Shown: piece by piece, positions 61,951-64,000 of the stretch | Numbering within the stretch: position 1 is the first letter of the stretch | Layout: each line of letters begins with the position of its first letter | Assembly (NCBI RefSeq): GCF_014196925.1 | Contig: NZ_JACIEN010000001.1 | Coordinates: 682,001-746,000 of the forward strand | Origin: Chelatococcus caeni | GTDB lineage: Bacteria > Pseudomonadota > Alphaproteobacteria > Rhizobiales > Beijerinckiaceae | DNA: 64,000 nucleotides | Direction: 5' to 3' | Translations under genes and position numbers: made by a program | Notes under the pieces: generated by a model | Seen by the model: the letters and a program-made list of their open reading frames with translations, nothing else | What the model was told of the DNA's origin: nothing | Database searches by the model: none

Positions 61951-64000
61951 TCAAGGCAGTGCTGCTTCAGCCAGGAACGGCGACGGGATGGTGACGTGAT
62001 CGCCGATGCGCCGCGCCGATGTGAGGATCAGCCGCTTCTTGGCACGGGTCATGGCGACATAGAACAGCCGCCGCTCGGCCTCTAGCGCCCGCTCCGACTT
62101 TGCTGCGCGCAGCGGCCAGATGCCGTCCACGACGTCCAGCATCGCGACGGTGTCGAACTCCCGCCCCTTGGCCCGCAGCGCCGTCATGAGGTGAACCGGC
62201 TTCTTCCACAGCGCGTCCGCCCCGTCGTCGGAATCCATGCCCGGCAATCGCACCAGCGTATCCTTCGCCTTTTCGAGATCGTCGACGAAACCCTGGAAGT
62301 CCTCACCATAGCTCTCGGAAAACTCGACCAGATAGGCAAATGGTGGATCGGCAAGGAAGATGTCCTCTACGCTCCGTCCATAGTCCTTCTTGAAGCCCGA
62401 GTAGAGCGTCTGCAGCGCTTCGATCGCGGTCCGGACCGTCGGCGCGTGGATCAACTGGCGCAGCTTCCTGGCGAAACTCGCGGCGGTCGCGCCATCGTCC
62501 GTCTGCCCCCGGATCGGCCCTTCGTAGATCTGCAACTGGTCGATCGCCGCATCGTAGGATTTGGGACGCACTGATCTCAGGTGCTTGGCGATCGCATCGG
62601 CCTCCACCTTCCGCAGTGGATAGCGTTGTACCGAATGACAGAGAGCCATTACGTCGTCGACGATCGTTGGCACCGCAATGCCGAGGCCCGCCATGGTGCG
62701 GGTCCTGAGGGCGCCGACCAGCCGGTCGAAGGTGTCGGACAGGAAGAGGTGGAGATCCTCGGCTGCGCAGAACGGAATGTCCTCGCGTGCCAGCAGGATT
62801 TGGTAAGGGATCAACTGGGCGCGCTTGCGCGACAGGAGCGCCATGCGCGCACCAGGCGACTTGCGACCGACGAAGTCGCGGATTTCCGCGAGGACGTTCT
62901 CCACCGAGTCGATGAACGTGTCGCCCGCGTAGATGGTGATATGGGCATCGACGCTCGAAACCGGATGCATCGCCTTCTCCACGCGACGCTGGTTGTGCGC
63001 GATCAGTCGCGCCGATTTCTTGACGATGTTGCGTGGGCTTCGATAGTTCTTCTCCAGGATATAGGTTGCGAAGGGGCGCTTCAGGTGTCGCTCCGGCTCG
63101 AGGATGAAGTCCGGAGCCGCACCGCGCCATTCGAAGATCGCCTGGTCGTCGTCGCCCACGATGGTGAGGGCCGACCTGTTGCGCTCGGCAATCGAAAGGA
63201 TCAGTGCAAGATCTAGCGGATTGATGTCCTGGAACTCATCGACGAGGATCTCGCAGATGCGCTCGTCCGGCGTCGGAAGATTGCCTGCCTGTACCTGTCG
63301 CCGCTGGTCGAGCCACGCCCCGTATTTCTGGTCCTCGAGCGTGAAGGATCCCGTCGCGAACTGCTGCAGGCAGGCCGCGTTGAAGTAGGGCAGCGCGACC
63401 TCGAGGAACGGTTCCCAGCGGCGGGTCGCAAGTACGCCGAGATCCTCGAGGCAAACCATGTAATCCTCAAGCAGAGGCAGCAGCCCGAGCTGCTCAAGCG
63501 CATCGAGCCGGTCGTCGGCCATGCGCAGCGAGCCATCCTCATGGTCGAAACCGAGAGTCTTCATCATGTCGAGAAGGCCCGCGAGCAGTTTCGGCAGCTT
63601 GAACGGCTGGTGCTTCATGCCCTTCTCAAGCGCGGGCACGGACGACCACGCCGGAGCCAGCACGTTCTTGACCAGTGATCCTAGCTCGAACTCCGACACA
63701 TGGAGCCGCGGAGCGCCTGACATCGCGCGCAGCCGCCTGTGCCCCCAACCGTTCAGGGTGACCACATCGGCGCGGCTGGCGAATCCTGCGAAGGCAGGAT
63801 CACCCAGGCGGGCGCGCAATTCGTCGCGCGCCGCCCGGGTGAACGATACGATCAGGTAGGACGATCTGCCGTTCGAGCGACGATGCAGTTCGGTGCACCG
63901 GTGTAGCAGGGACAGCGTCTTGCCGCTGCCAGCAGGCGCGAGGAGCCGGATGTCGGGTTCCGCGGCATTCACGAAGGCGAGCTGGGTCTGGTCAAGTCCA
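61951..64000 (-). CDS. UvrD/Rep-type (superfamily 1) helicase, N-terminus outside window
   Basis: An SF1A helicase of at least 683 visible residues. Reading the minus strand from the edge, the Q-motif DQTQLAFV precedes Walker A LLAPAGSGKT, then IVSFTRAARDELRARLG (Ia), DEFQDINPLD (II), VGDDDQAIFEWRGA (III), NYRSPRNIVKKS (IV), MTALRAKGREFDTV (V) and FYVAMTRAKKRL (VI). The frame stays open to base 64000, so the GTG at 63972 is not the start. No nuclease domain is seen at the C-terminus. It converges on zorD with a 2-base gap. Its role, whether defence helicase or repair-type cargo, depends on genes beyond the edge. Confidence 0.88.
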   Translation of the reverse strand, partial: GLDQTQLAFVNAAEPDIRLLAPAGSGKTLSLLHRCTELHRRSNGRSSYLIVSFTRAARDELRARLGDPAFAGFASRADVVTLNGWGHRRLRAMSGAPRLHVSEFELGSLVKNVLAPAWSSVPALEKGMKHQPFKLPKLLAGLLDMMKTLGFDHEDGSLRMADDRLDALEQLGLLPLLEDYMVCLEDLGVLATRRWEPFLEVALPYFNAACLQQFATGSFTLEDQKYGAWLDQRRQVQAGNLPTPDERICEILVDEFQDINPLDLALILSIAERNRSALTIVGDDDQAIFEWRGAAPDFILEPERHLKRPFATYILEKNYRSPRNIVKKSARLIAHNQRRVEKAMHPVSSVDAHITIYAGDTFIDSVENVLAEIRDFVGRKSPGARMALLSRKRAQLIPYQILLAREDIPFCAAEDLHLFLSDTFDRLVGALRTRTMAGLGIAVPTIVDDVMALCHSVQRYPLRKVEADAIAKHLRSVRPKSYDAAIDQLQIYEGPIRGQTDDGATAASFARKLRQLIHAPTVRTAIEALQTLYSGFKKDYGRSVEDIFLADPPFAYLVEFSESYGEDFQGFVDDLEKAKDTLVRLPGMDSDDGADALWKKPVHLMTALRAKGREFDTVAMLDVVDGIWPLRAAKSERALEAERRLFYVAMTRAKKRLILTSARRIGDHVTIPSPFLAEAALP

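Larger units (their letters stand above)
46754..64000. mobile_element. Defence genomic island inserted at guaA (right end outside window)
   Basis: From the guaA stop onward the content switches from housekeeping genes to an integrase remnant, a type I restriction-modification system, a broken small gene, a type I Zorya operon and a UvrD-like helicase. No backbone gene reappears before the edge. The integrase is truncated, so the island is probably immobile now or was assembled by successive insertions. The right boundary and a second attachment repeat lie beyond 64000. Confidence 0.7.

Noticed and set aside
46754-64000. A right-hand attachment repeat of the guaA end inside the window
   Set aside because: No second copy of the guaA end could be found by eye; the island end must lie beyond the window.

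Overview
The window is high-GC DNA from an alphaproteobacterium, most likely a member of the Hyphomicrobiales (Rhizobiales). The evidence is the conserved core order mltG-yicC-gmk / rsmA-pdxA-lptD-lptG-lptF / pepA-holC, the acetoacetyl-CoA ligase, a near-match to the Irr iron-control element beside a ferric-iron transporter, and dispersed hairpin repeats of the kind common in this order. Genus cannot be decided from the sequence.

Bases 1-46753 are chromosomal backbone. 1-2317: end of mltG, then the overlapping pair yicC-gmk. 2430-9110: minus-strand envelope cluster lptF-lptG-lptD-pdxA-rsmA, with touching or overlapping genes and no surA. 9329-13375: pepA, holC, a secreted S10 carboxypeptidase and a small lipoprotein. 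13812-17873: an ABC-F ATPase, aquaporin and a Crp/Fnr regulator. 18082-23876: polyamine block (PuuB-like oxidase and PuuA-like synthetase, divergent from a PotABC-like transporter that lacks its binding protein). 23880-31034: AsmA-like protein, acetoacetyl-CoA ligase, and a ferric transporter (FbpA, FbpB, no FbpC). 31331-32781: small hypothetical genes and tRNA-Gln(CTG). 33002-39767: a fused membrane-flippase-like/O-antigen-ligase-like protein, Ppx/GppA phosphatase, RlmE, an orphan caspase-fold-like protein, a sterol-desaturase-family protein and a HAD phosphatase. 39772-46753: MFS exporter, then guaB-mtnN-rsmB-guaA.

From 46754 to the right edge the content changes abruptly to a genomic island. 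It abuts the stop codon of guaA, a known integration hot spot, and begins with the 3' remnant of a P4-type tyrosine integrase. It then carries a complete type I restriction-modification system (hsdR-hsdM-hsdS), a short probably broken gene, a complete type I Zorya anti-phage operon (zorA-zorB-zorC-zorD, all joined by 4-base ATGA/GTGA overlaps), and a convergent UvrD/Rep-type helicase whose N-terminus runs off the window. The region is therefore a defence island.

The least described objects are the orphan His/Cys caspase-fold-like gene at 37428-38024 with adjacent 21-bp tandem repeats, the two-module membrane protein at 33002-35248, and the UvrD-like helicase convergent with Zorya, whose partners lie outside the window.
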